From assembly GCF_945859705.1 (NCBI RefSeq), contig NC_079135.1, positions 15,812,501 through 15,876,500 on the forward strand: 64,000 nt of DNA. Direction: 5' to 3'. This DNA is from Episyrphus balteatus. Lineage: Eukaryota; Arthropoda; Insecta; Diptera; Syrphidae. A program made the position numbers and the translations under genes. A model generated the notes under the pieces. It made no database searches and was not told where the DNA came from. It saw only the letters and a list, made by a program, of their open reading frames with translations. Positions within the stretch are counted from its first letter, which is position 1. Each line of letters begins with the position of its first letter. Positions 1 to 12,950 of the stretch are shown here, one piece after another.

Positions 1-3000
1 AATTCAGAAACTGAAAATTGGGCCTTCATGGAGTAAAAAGTCCTCATTCAAAAGTCTTCATAATGTATGAGAAATTCAGGGAGTGAAAATTAAGCCTTAA
101 CAGAGTAAAAAGTCCTCATTCAAAAGTCTTCATAATGTATGAGTAATTCAGAAACTGAAAATTGGGCCTTCATGGAGTAAAAAGTCCTCATTCAAAGTCT
201 TCATAATGTATGAGTAATTCAGAAACTGAAAATTGGGCCTTCATGGAGTAAAATGTCCTCATTCAAAAGTCTTCATAATGTATGAGAAATTCAGGGAGTG
301 AAAATTGGGCCTTAACAGAGTAAAAAGTCCTCATTCAAAAGTCTTCATAATGTATGAGTAATTCAGGGAGTGAAAATTGGGCCTTAACAGAGTAAAAAGT
401 CCTCATTCAAAAGTCTTCATAATGTATGAGTAATTCAGAAACTGAAAATTGGGCCTTCATGGAGTAAAAAGTCCTCATTCAAAAGTCTTCATAATGTATG
501 AGTAATTAAGAAACTGAAAATTGGGCCTTCATGGAGTAAAATGTCCTCATTCAAAAGTCTTCATAATGTATGAGAAATTCAGGGAGTGAAAATTGGGATT
601 TAACAGAGTAAAAAGTCCTCATTCAAAAGTCTTCATAATGTATGAGTAATTCAGAAACTGAAAATTGGGCCTTAACAGAGTAAAAAGTCCTCATTCAAAA
701 GTCGTCATAATGTATGAGAAATTCAGGGAGTGAAAATTGGGCCTTAACAGAGTAAAAAGTCCTCATTCAAAAGTCTTCATAATGTATGAGTAATTCAGAA
801 ACTGAAAATTGGGCCTTCATGGAGTAAAATGTCCTCATTCAAAAGACTTCATAATGTATGAGAAATTCAAGGAGTGAAAATTGGGCCTTAACAGAGTAAA
901 AAGTCCTCATTCAAAAGTCTTCATAATGTATGAGTAATTCAGGGAGTGAAAATTGGGCCTTAACAGAGTAAAAAGTCCTCATTCAAAAGTCTTCATAATG
1001 TATGAGTAATTCAGAAACTGAAAATTGGGCCTTCATGGAGTAAAAAGTCCTCATTCAAAAGTCTTCATAATGTATGAGAAATTCAGGGAGTGAAAATTAA
1101 GCCTTAACAGAGTAAAAAGTCCTCATTCAAAAGTCTTCATAATGTATGAGTAATTCAGAAACTGAAAATTGGGCCTTCATGGAGTAAAAAGTCCTCATTC
1201 AAAGTCTTCATAATGTATGAGTAATTCAGAAACTGAAAATTGGGCCTTCATGGAGTAAAATGTCCTCATTCAAAAGTCTTCATAATGTATGAGAAATTCA
1301 GGGAGTGAAAATTGGGCCTTAACAGAGTAAAAAGTCCTCATTCAAAAGTCTTCATAATGTATGAGTAATTCAGGGAGTGAAAATTGGGCCTTAACAGAGT
1401 AAAAAGTCCTCATTCAAAAGTCTTCATAATGTATGAGTAATTCAGAAACTGAAAATTGGGCCTTCATGGAGTAAAAAGTCCTCATTCAAAGTCTTCATAA
1501 TGTATGAGTAATTAAGAAACTGAAAATTGGGCCTTCATGGAGTAAAATGTCCTCATTCAAAAGTCTTCATAATGTATGAGAAATTCAGGGAGTGAAAATT
1601 GGGATTTAACAGAGTAAAAAGTCCTCATTCAAAAGCCTTCATAATGTATGAGTAATTCAGAAACTGAAAATTGGGCCTTCATGGAGTAAAAAGTCCTCAT
1701 TCAAAAGTCTTCATAATGTATGAGAAATTCAGGGAGTAAAAATTTGGCCTTAACAGAGTAAAAAGTCCTCATTCAAAAGTCTTCATAATGTATGAGAAAT
1801 TCAGGGAGTGAAAATTGGGAATTAACAGAGTAAAAAGTCCTCATTCAAAAGTCTTCATAATGTATGAGAAATTCAGGGAGTGAAAATTGGGCCTTAACAG
1901 AGTAAAAAGTCCTCATTCAAAAGTCTTCATAATGTATGAGAAATTCAGGGAGTGAAAATTGGGCCTTAATAGAGTAAAAAGTCCACATTCAAAAGTCTTC
2001 ATAATGTATGAGAAATCCAGGGAGTGAAAATTGGGCCTTAACAGAGTAAAACGTCCGCATTCAAAAGCCTTCATAATGTATGAGAACTTCAGTGAGTGAA
2101 AATTGGGCCTTAACAGAGTAAAAAGTCCTCATTCAAAAGTCTTCATAATGTATGAGAAATTCAGGGAGTGAAAATTGGGCTTTAACAGCGTAAAAAGTCC
2201 TCATTCAAAAGTCTTCATAATGTATGAGAAATTCAGGGAGTGAAAATTGGGCCTTAACAGAGTAAAAAGTCCACATTCAAAAGTCTTCATAATGTATGAG
2301 AAATTCAGGGAGTGAAAATTGGGCTTTAACAGAGTAAAAAGTCCTCATTCAAAAGTCTTCATAATGTATGAGAAATTCAGGGAGTGAAAATTGGGCCTTA
2401 ACAGAGTAAAAAGTCCTCATTCAAAAGTCTTCATAATGTATGAGAAATTCAGGGAGTGAAAATTGGGCCTTCATGGAGTAAAAAGTCCTCATTCAAAAGT
2501 CTTCATAATGTATGAGAACTTCAGTGAGAGAAAATTGGGCCTTAACAGAGTAAAAAGTCCTCATTCAAAAGTCTTCATAATGTATGAGTAATTGATAAAC
2601 TGAAAATTGGGCCTTCATGGAGTAAAAACTCCTCATTCAAAAGTCTTCATAATGTATGAGAAATTCAGGGAGTAAAAATTGGGCCTTTATAGAGTAAAAA
2701 GTCCTAATTCAAAAGTCTTCATAATGTATGAGTAATTCAGAAACTGAAAATTGGGCCTTCATGGAGTAAAATGTCCTCATTCAAAAGTCTTCATAATGTA
2801 TGAGAAATTCAGGGAGTGAAAATTGGGCCTTAACAGAGTAAAAAGTCCTCATTCAAAAGTCTTCATAATGTATGAGTAATTCAGGGAGTGAAAATTGGGC
2901 CTTAACAGAGTAAAAAGTCCTCATTCAAAAGTCTTCATAATGTATGAGTAATTCAGAAACTGAAAATTGGGCCTTCATGGAGTAAAAAGTCCTCATTCAA

Positions 3001-6000
3001 AAGTCTTCATAATGTATGAGTAATTCAGAAACTGAAAATTGGGCCTTCATGGAGTAAAATGTCCTCATTCAAAAGTCTTCATAATGTATGAGAAATTCAG
3101 GGAGTGAAAATTGGGCCTTAACAGAGTAAAAAGTCCTCATTCAAAAGTCTTCATAATGTATGAGTAATTCAGAAACTGAAAATTGGGCCTTCATGGAGTA
3201 AAAAGTCCTCATTCAAAAGTCTTCATAATGTATGAGTAATTAAGAAACTGAAAATTGGGCCTTCATGGAGTAAAATGTCCTCATTCAAAAGTCTTCATAA
3301 TGTATGAGAAATTCAGGGAGTGAAAATTGGGATTTAACAGAGTAAAAAGTCCTCATTCAAAAGCCTTCATAATGTATGAGTAATTCAGAAACTGAAAATT
3401 GGGCCTTCATGGAGTAAAAAGTCCTCATTCAAAAGTCTTCATAATGTATGAGAAATTCAGGGAGTAAAAATTTGGCCTTAACAGAGTAAAAAGTCCTCAT
3501 TCAAAAGTCTTCATAATGTATGAGAAATTCAGGGAGTGAAAATTGGGAATTAACAGAGTAAAAACTCCTCATTCAAAAGTCTTCATAATGTATGAGAAAT
3601 TCAAGGAGTGAAAATTGGGCCTTAACAGAGTAAAAAGTCCTCATTCAAAAGTCTTCATAATGTATGAGTAATTCAGGGAGTGAAAATTGGGCCTTAACAG
3701 AGTAAAACGTCCGCATTCAAAAGCCTTCATAATGTATGAGAACTTCAGTGAGTGAAAATTGGGCCTTAACAGAGTAAAAAGTCCTCATTCAAAAGTCTTC
3801 ATAATGTATGAGAAATTCAGGGAGTGAAAATTGGGCTTTAACAGCGTAAAAAGTCCTCATTCAAAAGTCTTCATAATGTATGAGAAATTCAGGGAGTGAA
3901 AATTGGGCCTTAACAGAGTAAAAAGTCCACATTCAAAAGTCTTCATAATGTATGAGAAATCCAGGGAGTGAAAATTGGGCCTTAACAGAGTAAAACGTCC
4001 GCATTCAAAAGCCTTCATAATGTATGAGAACTTCAGTGAGTGAAAATTGGGCCTTAACAGAGTAAAGAGTCCTCATTCAAAAGTCTTCATAATGTATGAG
4101 AAATTCAGGGAGTGAAAATTGGGCTTTAACAGCGTAAAAAGTCCTCATTCAAAAGTCTTCATAATGTATGAGAAATTCAGGGAGTGAAAATTGGGCCTTA
4201 ACAGAGTAAAAAGTCCACATTCAAAAGTCTTCATAATGTATGAGAAATTCAGGGAGTGAAAATTGGGCTTTAACAGAGTAAAAAGTCCTCATTCAAAAGT
4301 CTTCATAATGTATGAGAAATTCAGGGAGTGAAAATTGGGCCTTAACAGAGTAAAAAGTCCTCATTCAAAAGTCTTCATAATGTATGAGAAATTCAGGGAG
4401 TGAAAATTGGGCCTTCATGGAGTAAAAAGTCCTCATACAAAAGTCTTCATAATGTATGAGAACTTCAGTGAGAGAAAATTGGGCCTTAACAGAGTAAAAA
4501 GTCCTCATTCAAAAGTCTTCATAATGTATGAGTAATTGATAAACTGAAAATTGGGTTTTCATGGAGTAAAAACTCCTCATTCAAAAGTCTTCATAATGTA
4601 TGAGAAATTCAGGGAGTAAAAATTGGGCCTTTATGGAGTAAAAAGTCCTCATTCAAAAGTCTTCATAATGTATGAGAAGTTCAGGGAGTAAAAATTGGGC
4701 CTTAACAGAGTAAAAAGTCCTCATTCAAAAGTCTTCATAATGTATGAGAAATTCAGGGAGTGAAAATTGGGCCTTTATAGAGTAAAAAGTAATCATTCAA
4801 AAGTCTTCATAATGTATGAGAAATTCAGGGAGTGAAAATTGGGCCTTAACAGAGTAAAAAGTCCTCATTCAAAAGTCTTCATAATGTATGAGAAATTCAG
4901 GGAGTGAAAATTGGGCCTTAACAGAGTAAAAAGTCCTCATTCAAAAGTCTTCATAATGTATGAGAAATTCAAGGAGTGAAAATTGGGCCTTAACAGAGTT
5001 AAAAGTCCTCATTCAAAAGTCTTCATAATGTATGAGAAATTCAAGGAGTGAAAATTGGGCCTTAACAGAGTAAAAAGTCCTCATTCAAAAGTCTTCATAA
5101 TGTATGAGAAATTCAGGGAGTGAAAATTGGGCCTTAACAGAGTAAAAAGTCCTCATTCAAAAGTCTTCATAATGTATGAGAAATTCAGGGAGTGAAAATT
5201 GGGCCTTAACAGAGTAAAACGTCCGCATTCAAAAGCCTTCATAATGTATGAGAACTTCAGTGAGTGAAAATTGGGCCTTTATAGAGTAAAAAGTCCTCAT
5301 TCAAAAGTGTTCATAATGTATGAGATCTTCAGTGAGTGAAAATTGGGCCTTTATAGAGTAAAAAGTCCTCATTCAAAAGTCTTCATAATGTATGAGAAAT
5401 TCAGGGAGTGAAAATTGGGCCTTAATGGAGTAAAAAGTCCTCATTCAAAAGTCTTCATAATGTATGAGAACTTAAGTGAGTGAAAATTGGGCCTTTATAG
5501 AGTAAAAAGTCCTTATTCAAAAGTCTTCATAATGTATGAGAAATTCAGGGAGTGAAAATTGGGCCTTAATGGAGTAAAAAGTCCTCATTCAAAAGTCTTC
5601 ATAATGTATGAGAACTTAAGTGAGTGAAAATTGGGCCTTTATAGAGTAAAACGTCCTCATTCAAAAGTCTTCATAATGTATGAGAAATTCAGGGAGTGAA
5701 AATTGGGCCTTAATAGAGTAAAACGTCTGCATTCAAAAGCCTTCATAATGTATGAGAACTTAAGTGAGTGAAAATTGGGCCTTTATAGAGTAAAAAGTCC
5801 TCATTCAAAAGTCTTCATAATGTATGAGAAATTCAGGGAGTGAAAATTGGGCCTTAACAGAGTAAAAAGTCCTCATTCAAAAGTCGTCATAATGTATGAG
5901 AAATTCAAGGAGTGAAAATCAGGCCTTAACAGAGTAAAAAGTCCTCATTCCAAAGTCTTCATAATGATTGAGTAATTCAGAAACTGAAAATTGGGCCTTC

Positions 6001-8605
6001 ATGGAGTAAAAAGTCCTTACTCAAAAGTCTTCATAATGTATGAGAAATTCAGGGAGTGAAAATTTGGCCTTAACAGAGTAAAAAGTGCTCATTCAAAAGT
6101 CTTCACAATGTATGAGTAATTCAGAAACTGAAAATTGGGCCTTCATGGAGTAAAAAGTCCTTATTCAAAAGTCTTCATAATGTATGAGAAATTCAGGGAG
6201 TGAAAATTGGGCCTTAACAGAGCAATTTTCCTCATTCAAAAGTCTTCACAATGTATGAGTAATTCAGAAACTGAAAATTGGGCCTTCACGGAGTAAAAAG
6301 TCCTTATTCCAAAGTCTTCATAATGTATTAGAAATTCAGTGAGTGAAAATTGGGCCTTAACAGAGTAAAAAGTCCTCATTCAAAAGTCTTCATAATGTAT
6401 GAGAACTTCAGTGAGTGAAAATTGGGCCTTCATGGAGTAAAAAGTCCTCATTCAAAAGTCTTCATAATGTATTAGAAATTCAGTGAGTGAAAATTGGGCC
6501 TTAACAGAGTAAAAAGTCCTCATTCAAAAGTCTTCATAATGTATGAGAAATTCAAGGAGTTAAAATTGGGCCTTAACAGAGTAAAAAGTCCTCATTCAAA
6601 AGTCTTCATAATGTATGAGAAATTCAGTGAGTGAAAATCAGGCCTTAACAGAGTAAAAAGTCCTCATTCCAAAGTCTTCATAATGATTGAGTAATTCAGA
6701 AACTGAAAATTGGGCCTTCATGGAGTAAAAAGTCCTTATTCCAAAGTCTTCATAATGTATTAGAAATTCAGTGAGTGAAAATTGGGCCTTAACAGAGTAA
6801 AAAGTCCTCATTCAAAAGTCTTCATAATGTATGAGAACTTCAGTGAGTGAAAATTGGGCCCTTATAGAGTAAAAAGTCCTCATTCAAAAGTCTTCATAAT
6901 GTATGAGAAATTCAGGGAGTGAAAATTGGGATTTAACAGAGTAAAAAGTCCGCATTCAAAAGCCTTCATAATGTATGAGAACTTCAGTGAGTGAAAATTG
7001 GGCCTTTATAGGGTAAAAAGTCCTCATTCAAAAGTCTTCATAATGTATGAGAACTTCAGTGAGTGAAAATTGAGCCTTTATAGGGTAAAAAGTCCTCATT
7101 CAAAAGTCTTCATAATGTATGAGAAATTCAGGAAGTGAAAATTGGGCCTTCATTCAGTAAAAAGTCCTCATTCAAAAGTCTTCATAATGTATGAGAACTT
7201 CAGGGAGTGAAAATTGAGCCTTTATAGAGTAAAAAGTCCTCATTCAAAAGTCTTCACAATGTATGAGTAATTCAGAAACTGAAAATTGGGCCTTCATGGA
7301 GTAAAAAGTCCTTATTCAAAAGTCTTCATAATGTATTAGAAATTCAGTGAGTGAAAATTGGGCCTTAACAGAGTAAAAAGTCCTCATTCAAAAGTCTTCA
7401 TAATGTATGAGAACTTCAGTGAGTGAAAATTGGGCCTTCATGGAGTAAAAAGTCCTCATTCAAAAGTCTTCATAATGTATTAGAAATTCAGTGAGTGAAA
7501 ATTGGGCCTTAACAGAGTAAAAAGTCCTCATTCAAAAGTCTTCATAATGTATGAGAAATTCAAGGAGTTAAAATTGGGCCTTAACAGAGTAAAAACTCCA
7601 AAAGTCTTCATAATGTATGAGAAATTCAGTGAGTGAAAATCAGGCATTAACAGAGTAAAAAGTCCTCATTCCAAAGTCTTCATAATGATTGAGTAATTCA
7701 GAAACTGAAAATTGGGCCTTCATGGAGTAAAAAGTCCTTATTCCAAAGTCTTCATAATGTATTAGAAATTCAGTGAGTGAAAATTGGGCCTTAACAGAGT
7801 AAAAAGTCCTCATTCAAAAGTCTTCATAATGTATGAGAACTTCAGTGAGTGAAAATTGGGCCCTTATAGAGTAAAAAGTCCTCATTCAAAAGTCTTCATA
7901 ATGTATGAGAACTTCAGTGATTAAAAATTGGGCCTTTATAGAGTAAAAAGTGCTCATTCAAAAGTCTTCATAATGTTTTAGAAATTCAGAAAGTAAAAAT
8001 TGGGCCTTCATGGAGTAAAATGTCCTCATTCAAAAGTCTTCATAATGTATGAGAACTTCAGTGAGTGAAAATTGAGCCTTTATAGGGTAAAAAGTCCTCA
8101 TTCAAAAGTCTTCATAATGTATGAGAAATTCAGGAAGTGAAAATTGGGCCTTCATTCAGTAAAAAGTCCTCATTCAAAAGTCTTCATAATGTATGAGAAC
8201 TTCAGGGAGTGAAAATTGAGCCTTTATAGAGTAAAAAGTGCTCATTCAAAAGTCTTCATAATGTATTAGAAATTCAGAAAGTAAAAATTGGGCCTTCATG
8301 GAGTAAAATGTCCTCATTCAAAAGTCTTCATAATGTATGAGAACTTCAATGAGTGAAAACTGAGCCTTTATAGGGTAAAAAGTCCTCATTCAAAAGTCTT
8401 CATAATGTATGAGAACTTCAGTGAGTGAAAATTGGGCCTTTATGGAGTAAAAAGTCCTCATTCAAAAGTCTTCATAATGTATGAGAACTTCAGTGAGTGA
8501 AAATTGAGTCTTTATAGGGAAAAAGTACTCATTCAAAAGTCTTCATAATGTATAAGAACTATAGGGAGTGAAAATTAAGTCTTCTTGGACTAAAACAGTC
8601 CTCGT
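1..8605 (+). repeat. 72-bp satellite array, about 119 copies, continuing beyond the left edge
   Basis: Head-to-tail units of 72 bp (sometimes 71) run from base 1 to about 8605. The core is CCTCATTCAAAAGTCTTCAT then AATGTATGAG, a variable AATTCAGAAACTG or AATTCAGGGAGTG, then AAAATTGGGCCTT with CATGGAG or AACAGAG and TAAAAAGT. Variants recur together. GGGATTTAAC appears at 595, 1601 and 3329, spacings of 1006 and 1728 bases (about 14 and 24 units), so the array has grown by block duplication. Units become more varied after ~5900, and the right edge fades into unique sequence. No ORF of interest lies in it. Confidence 0.97.
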
Positions 8606-10075
8606 TCTCAGGTCAGAAGTAAATCTTAGAAAATAACTTCAGTTCTTCAGCCACTTTTTAAAAGCGCAGGTCGTGATAGTTTTCGGGATTGGGCTTTCAT
8701 TCAATATTAATCTCCATTCCAGTCAAAACTAATCACAATCCCATTTTGTTATTCAACAAGTTCGCAAATGTGGAATGCATGAATTGAAAAACAAAGTTTT
8801 CTTGATTCAAAGTGTTGATTGAAACCAAATCCGTCCCCTTCTTTAACTCTTAGCTATTATATTGGATATACACTTTTCGAGCACTTAAATAAACTCACCG
8901 AGAAAAAAAAATATATATAAAGAAAATTAAACAAAAATATATACAAAAACGAAAAAAAAAAAAATAAAATAAAAATAAAAACAAACTATAAAAACTCAAA
9001 CAAGAAACTAAACTATAGCAAAACGGCCGGAGAAAAAAAGAAATAAAAGGCGAGGCATTCAAGAGCGCTGCTGTCATGAGCACGAAAGTAGACTACTATA
9101 CCGTGCAGAATTAATAGTTGTTGTTACGACCATGTGACGCTGCCATGTGCTTTCCTCCCACTCTCTTGCATGACTCTGTTTTGGTAGCCTGGCAAATAAA
9201 TCAGCCCGCAGTTCCCTCATCAGGGGCCTCATTCTCATATCCTTGGCATTCTCTCCATATCGTCGGTATCGTAGCGTAGGTCGTCATCATATAGTTTTCG
9301 TTTGTTGTTATATTCCAACCCAAGGTAGTGGAAGAGAGTTTAGGAACAAACCATCAACATAGGAAGTGGGCTAGAAAAAAAAAAGGAAAAAAAGGAAAAT
9401 GCCTTCCAAAATTTATTATCATTCGTTCAAAAAAATAAAATAAAAATAAAAAACCAAAAACGAATCATGGCAAGTGCTCCTCTGAGTTCTCTGTTTGGAT
9501 GTGTATTCCCGGGCTCTGATATGCAACATGGAAAAACCAGGAACCGCTTTTAGTTGTTCAGTCCAAGGCAAGGCGCGCAGATTATAACGTTCGCCTAATT
9601 CTAGAGATGTTTATCGTAACTGCTATATCTAGTGATTCTTTTAACCGTTTGTTAGAAGTTCTACCTCCCTCAACCAGCCACAAAGGTGGCAACAGCATAG
9701 TTGATGGCCTCCAAGCTCAGCTAGTTGAGTGCACGGCTGAGTGCGCCAGAATATTTGAAGGAGCCAGGCGCACCAATTGCTATTGTGTATGTTCAAAATT
9801 AAAGAAAAATGTCATCGTTTTGGGGATTGCTGGGGAAGGTTGAAAAGTATATATGGATTTGAAGGCGTATAATAATCCACATTTTCGCTATCAGAACAGA
9901 TATATATATTTTACTATACCTACCTTCATAAGCGTTTTGCTTAAAGTGAAAGAGTGTCTTTAAACAGGACAATTTTAACCGTTTCTGTTCGTTTGTAGGA
10001 GTTAAGCAGGTGCACGAAGGTACAGGGAGTTCTGAAAAATCTCGGTTCCTTAAATTTATAATCTATGTTTTTTTA
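8606..10075. other. Intergenic sequence 3' of dpr10, no gene recognised
   Basis: Single-copy-looking, AT-rich sequence with poly-A/T tracts (8901-8990, 9375-9460) and a somewhat less AT-rich patch at 9060-9360. An open frame of 78 codons at 9607-9843 has no recognisable motif. I see no splice-linked coding segment. Confidence 0.5.
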
Positions 10076-10971
10076 CAGGGTGACTACTGATTGCTGCCAC
10101 ATTAAGAAACTCATATAGCTTCGTCAATAGAGCTTATGAAGGCTAACAGTTGATGTTAGGCTTCTTTAAAGCTTCCTTAAGGCTTTTTTGAAGCAAAATT
10201 TTTGGTTTGGGTTTTGATGGTTGCCAATGACCTTAACAGTGCGAACATTAGCTTCAAAAATGTATGGGCGGAAAAAACCGCTAGACGAAATTATTCAGAA
10301 CAAAGTGGCTCGAAATACTTTGAAGCCATAGAAATAACTATAAAATAAACAGGACTTAAGTAATTCTTCAACTCGACAGGTTATCTTCAAAAATGTAGAT
10401 GCGGAAAAAACCGCTTCACAGAATTTTGCTGAATACAGTGACTTGAAACACATTGAAGCCTTATTATTTGTAAATTCAGAATAAATATGACTTTAATAAT
10501 TCTTCAACTTTAATGTTATCTTCAAAAATTAATGCGCGGAAAAAACCGCTACCCGAAATAATGAAGAACACAGTCGCTCAAAACACTTTGAAGCCAAAGA
10601 ATTTTTAAATTCATGAAAAACAGGACTTTATTAATTCTTCAACTCGAATATTTTCATCAAAAATGTATGCGCGGAAAAAACCGCCACACGGAATAATACA
10701 TATTACAGTGGATCGAATTGCTTTGAAGCCAAAGAATTCGTAAATGCAGAATAAACAGGGCTTCATTAATTCCCAAACTCGAACGTTATCCTAAAAAAAT
10801 TATGAGCGGAAAAAAACGCTTCATGGAATTATGCCGAATACAGTGGCTCGAAACACTTTGAATGTCAAAGAATTAGAAAATTCAGAATAAACAGGATTTA
10901 AGTAATTCTTCAAACTTATAAATGCATTTACGAGCGAATTTTCATTTAACCTTTAAATTCTGGTCACCCTG
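10076..10971. mobile_element. Non-autonomous TIR element carrying an internal tandem array
   Basis: The ends are CAGGGTGACTA at 10076 and, inverted, CAGGGTGACCA ending at 10971 (10 of 11 identical). Both sides are flanked by TTTA (10072-10075 and 10972-10975), consistent with a 4-bp target duplication. The interior is mostly five ~135-bp tandem units. No transposase is present, so it would have to be mobilised in trans. The short TIR and AT-rich target leave the superfamily open. Confidence 0.6.
10250..10930 (+). repeat. Five ~135-bp tandem units with a GCGG-A6-CCGC motif
   Basis: The motif GCGGAAAAAACCGC occurs at 10268, 10401, 10536 and 10671, with a one-base variant at 10806; the spacings are 133, 135, 135 and 135. 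Each motif is an inverted repeat (GCGG/CCGC) around six adenines. Each unit also carries CAGTGGCTCGAAACACTTTG-like and TAAACAGGACTTAA-like segments. The copies are 70-85 percent alike by eye. Confidence 0.9.
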
Positions 10972-11984
10972 TTTAAATTTTATATTATACCCTTTCCCAT
11001 AGGTATGAAACTATACCTATCTAATTTTACTTCCTTATAGCTGAGAGCTTGGTATAATTTTGGCATTTGCCACGGTCAGACTAAATAAATCGTTCTCTCG
11101 GGGGACATTTTTGTTTGTATACACCAAAAAACAAACAGGAGCAGTAACAGAAGTAGCAGTTGTAGCAACTGTTCCAGATTTCCAGGGCGGAAACCACGGC
11201 ACTGCAAAATTACTTTTTTGCCAGGGGGGCGGGTACGGGTTATAGGTTAGTGTTGTTCTCGGCACTGAGGGGTTATTTTAGTTTGGCTGATTGGTTGAAT
11301 GAGAGAAACAATTTCTGATATTTATTGTTCATTTGTTTGTGCTAGGAAAACTTTATTAGCGTTTATTGCAAATGAATTGAAAACTGATTATACCTCCATA
11401 TACACCCAGCCAACTTGAGCTCTGCGCGCTTTCGTGCGGCATAGTCGTGAAAGTTAACTTTAACGAAAATGTGGGCTTTATCAAACAAAAGGGTGTGCTA
11501 TTGACTTGAAGAGTGTGCTATTTAGGGTTTTTATTTTTGTTGTGTTGTGTTTTTAATGGGGTGCAGTGTGAGAGAGGGTTAAACAAGAGGGAACAATTCA
11601 ATTTAAAGAATATTGTTGTTTAGCCATAAGTAGAACAACAGCAGGAACAAGCAGCAGTTGCAGAGAAGTTCTATACACAAAAAGGGTGTTAAAGTTTAAA
11701 TGGGCGATTTGTTTTTTTTTTTTTGGGCGGGGAAAATGCGGTTGTTATAACCTTTATTTTAATCTGGCACATCGGGAACTCGTTAAGCTCATTAAAGTTG
11801 GTGAAATTATCTTGATGTTAATTATTTATTTTTTCTTGAAACTTTTGACTTAACATTTAATTTTTTTTTCAAGAATGGTGGCATTGGATTCTTAATTGAG
11901 AAATATTTCTCATTTGAGTTTAAGAAGCAGTTTTAAGCTGACTTACAAATAAGGTGTTCAAAATGTGAAAAAATTGTCACACTT
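10972..11984. other. Intergenic sequence, no gene recognised
   Basis: Unique-looking DNA between the TIR element and the inverted satellite. Overlapping open frames on both strands at 11035-11265 have no recognisable protein signature. A 14-base poly-T interrupted by GGGCGGGG occurs near 11710. Confidence 0.4.
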
Positions 11985-12950
11985 TTCACTCCCTGCAGGT
12001 CTCATACATTATGAAGACTTTTGAATGAGGACATTTTACTCCATGGAAGGCCCAATTTTCACTTTCTGAATTTCTAATACATTATGAAGACTTTTGAATG
12101 AAGAAGTTATACTCCGTGAAGGCCCAATTTTCACTTTCTGAATTTCTAGTACATTATGAAGACTTTTGAATGGGGACTTTTTAGGCCCAATTTTCACTTT
12201 TTGAATTTCTAGTACATTATTAAGACTTTTGAGTGAGGACTTTTTACTCCATGAAGGCCCAATTTTTGCTCCCTGAATTCCTCATACTTTATGAAGACTT
12301 TTTAATGAGGACTTTTTACTCCATAAAGGCCCAATTTTCACTCCCTGAATTTCTCATACTTTATGAAGACTTTTGAATGAGGACTTCTTACTCCATGAAG
12401 GCCCAATTTTCACTCCCTGAAGTTCTCATACATTATGAAGACTTTTGAATGAGGTCTTTTTACTCCATGAAGGCCCAATTTTCACTCCCTGAAGTTCTCA
12501 TACATTATGAAGACTTTTGAATAAGGACTTTTTACTCTATGAAGGCCCAATTTTTGCTCCCCAAATTTCTCATACATTATGAAGACTTTTGAATGAGGAC
12601 TTTTTACTCTATGAAGGCCCAATTTTTGCTCCCCAAATTTCTCATACATTATGAAGACTTTTGAATGAGGACTTTTTACTCCATGAAGGCTCAATTTTTA
12701 CTCCCTGAATTTCTCATACATTATAAAGGCTTTTGAATGAGGACTTTTTACTCTATGAAGGCCCAATTTTCACTCCCTAAATTTCTCATACATTATGAAG
12801 ACTTTTGAATAAGGGCTTTTTACTCCATGAAGGCCCAATTTTCACTCCCTGAATTTCTCATACATTATAAAGGCTTTTGAATGAGGAATTTTTACTCTAT
12901 GAAGGCCCAATTTCCACTTTCTGAATTTCTAGTACATAAAGAAGATTTTT
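11985..12950 (-). repeat. 72-bp satellite, inverted copy of about 13 units
   Basis: Units read CTCATACATTATGAAGACTT then TTGAATGAGGACTTTTTACTCCATGAAGG, CCCAATTTTCACTCCCTGAATTT. This is the reverse complement of the 1-8605 satellite. The copies differ more from each other than in the big array (variants TTTTTGCTCCCC, CACTTTCTG). An open frame of 70 codons (12482-12694, minus) is only this 72-bp (24-codon) period read as protein. Confidence 0.96.

Noticed and set aside
1..8605. CRISPR-like regular array
   Set aside because: The units are contiguous with no unique spacers and the context is a fly nuclear gene, so it is a satellite.
12482..12694. 70-codon minus-strand frame with VKSPHSKVFIMYEKF repeats
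   Set aside because: It is the 72-bp satellite translated; 72 is a multiple of 3, so the frame persists by chance.
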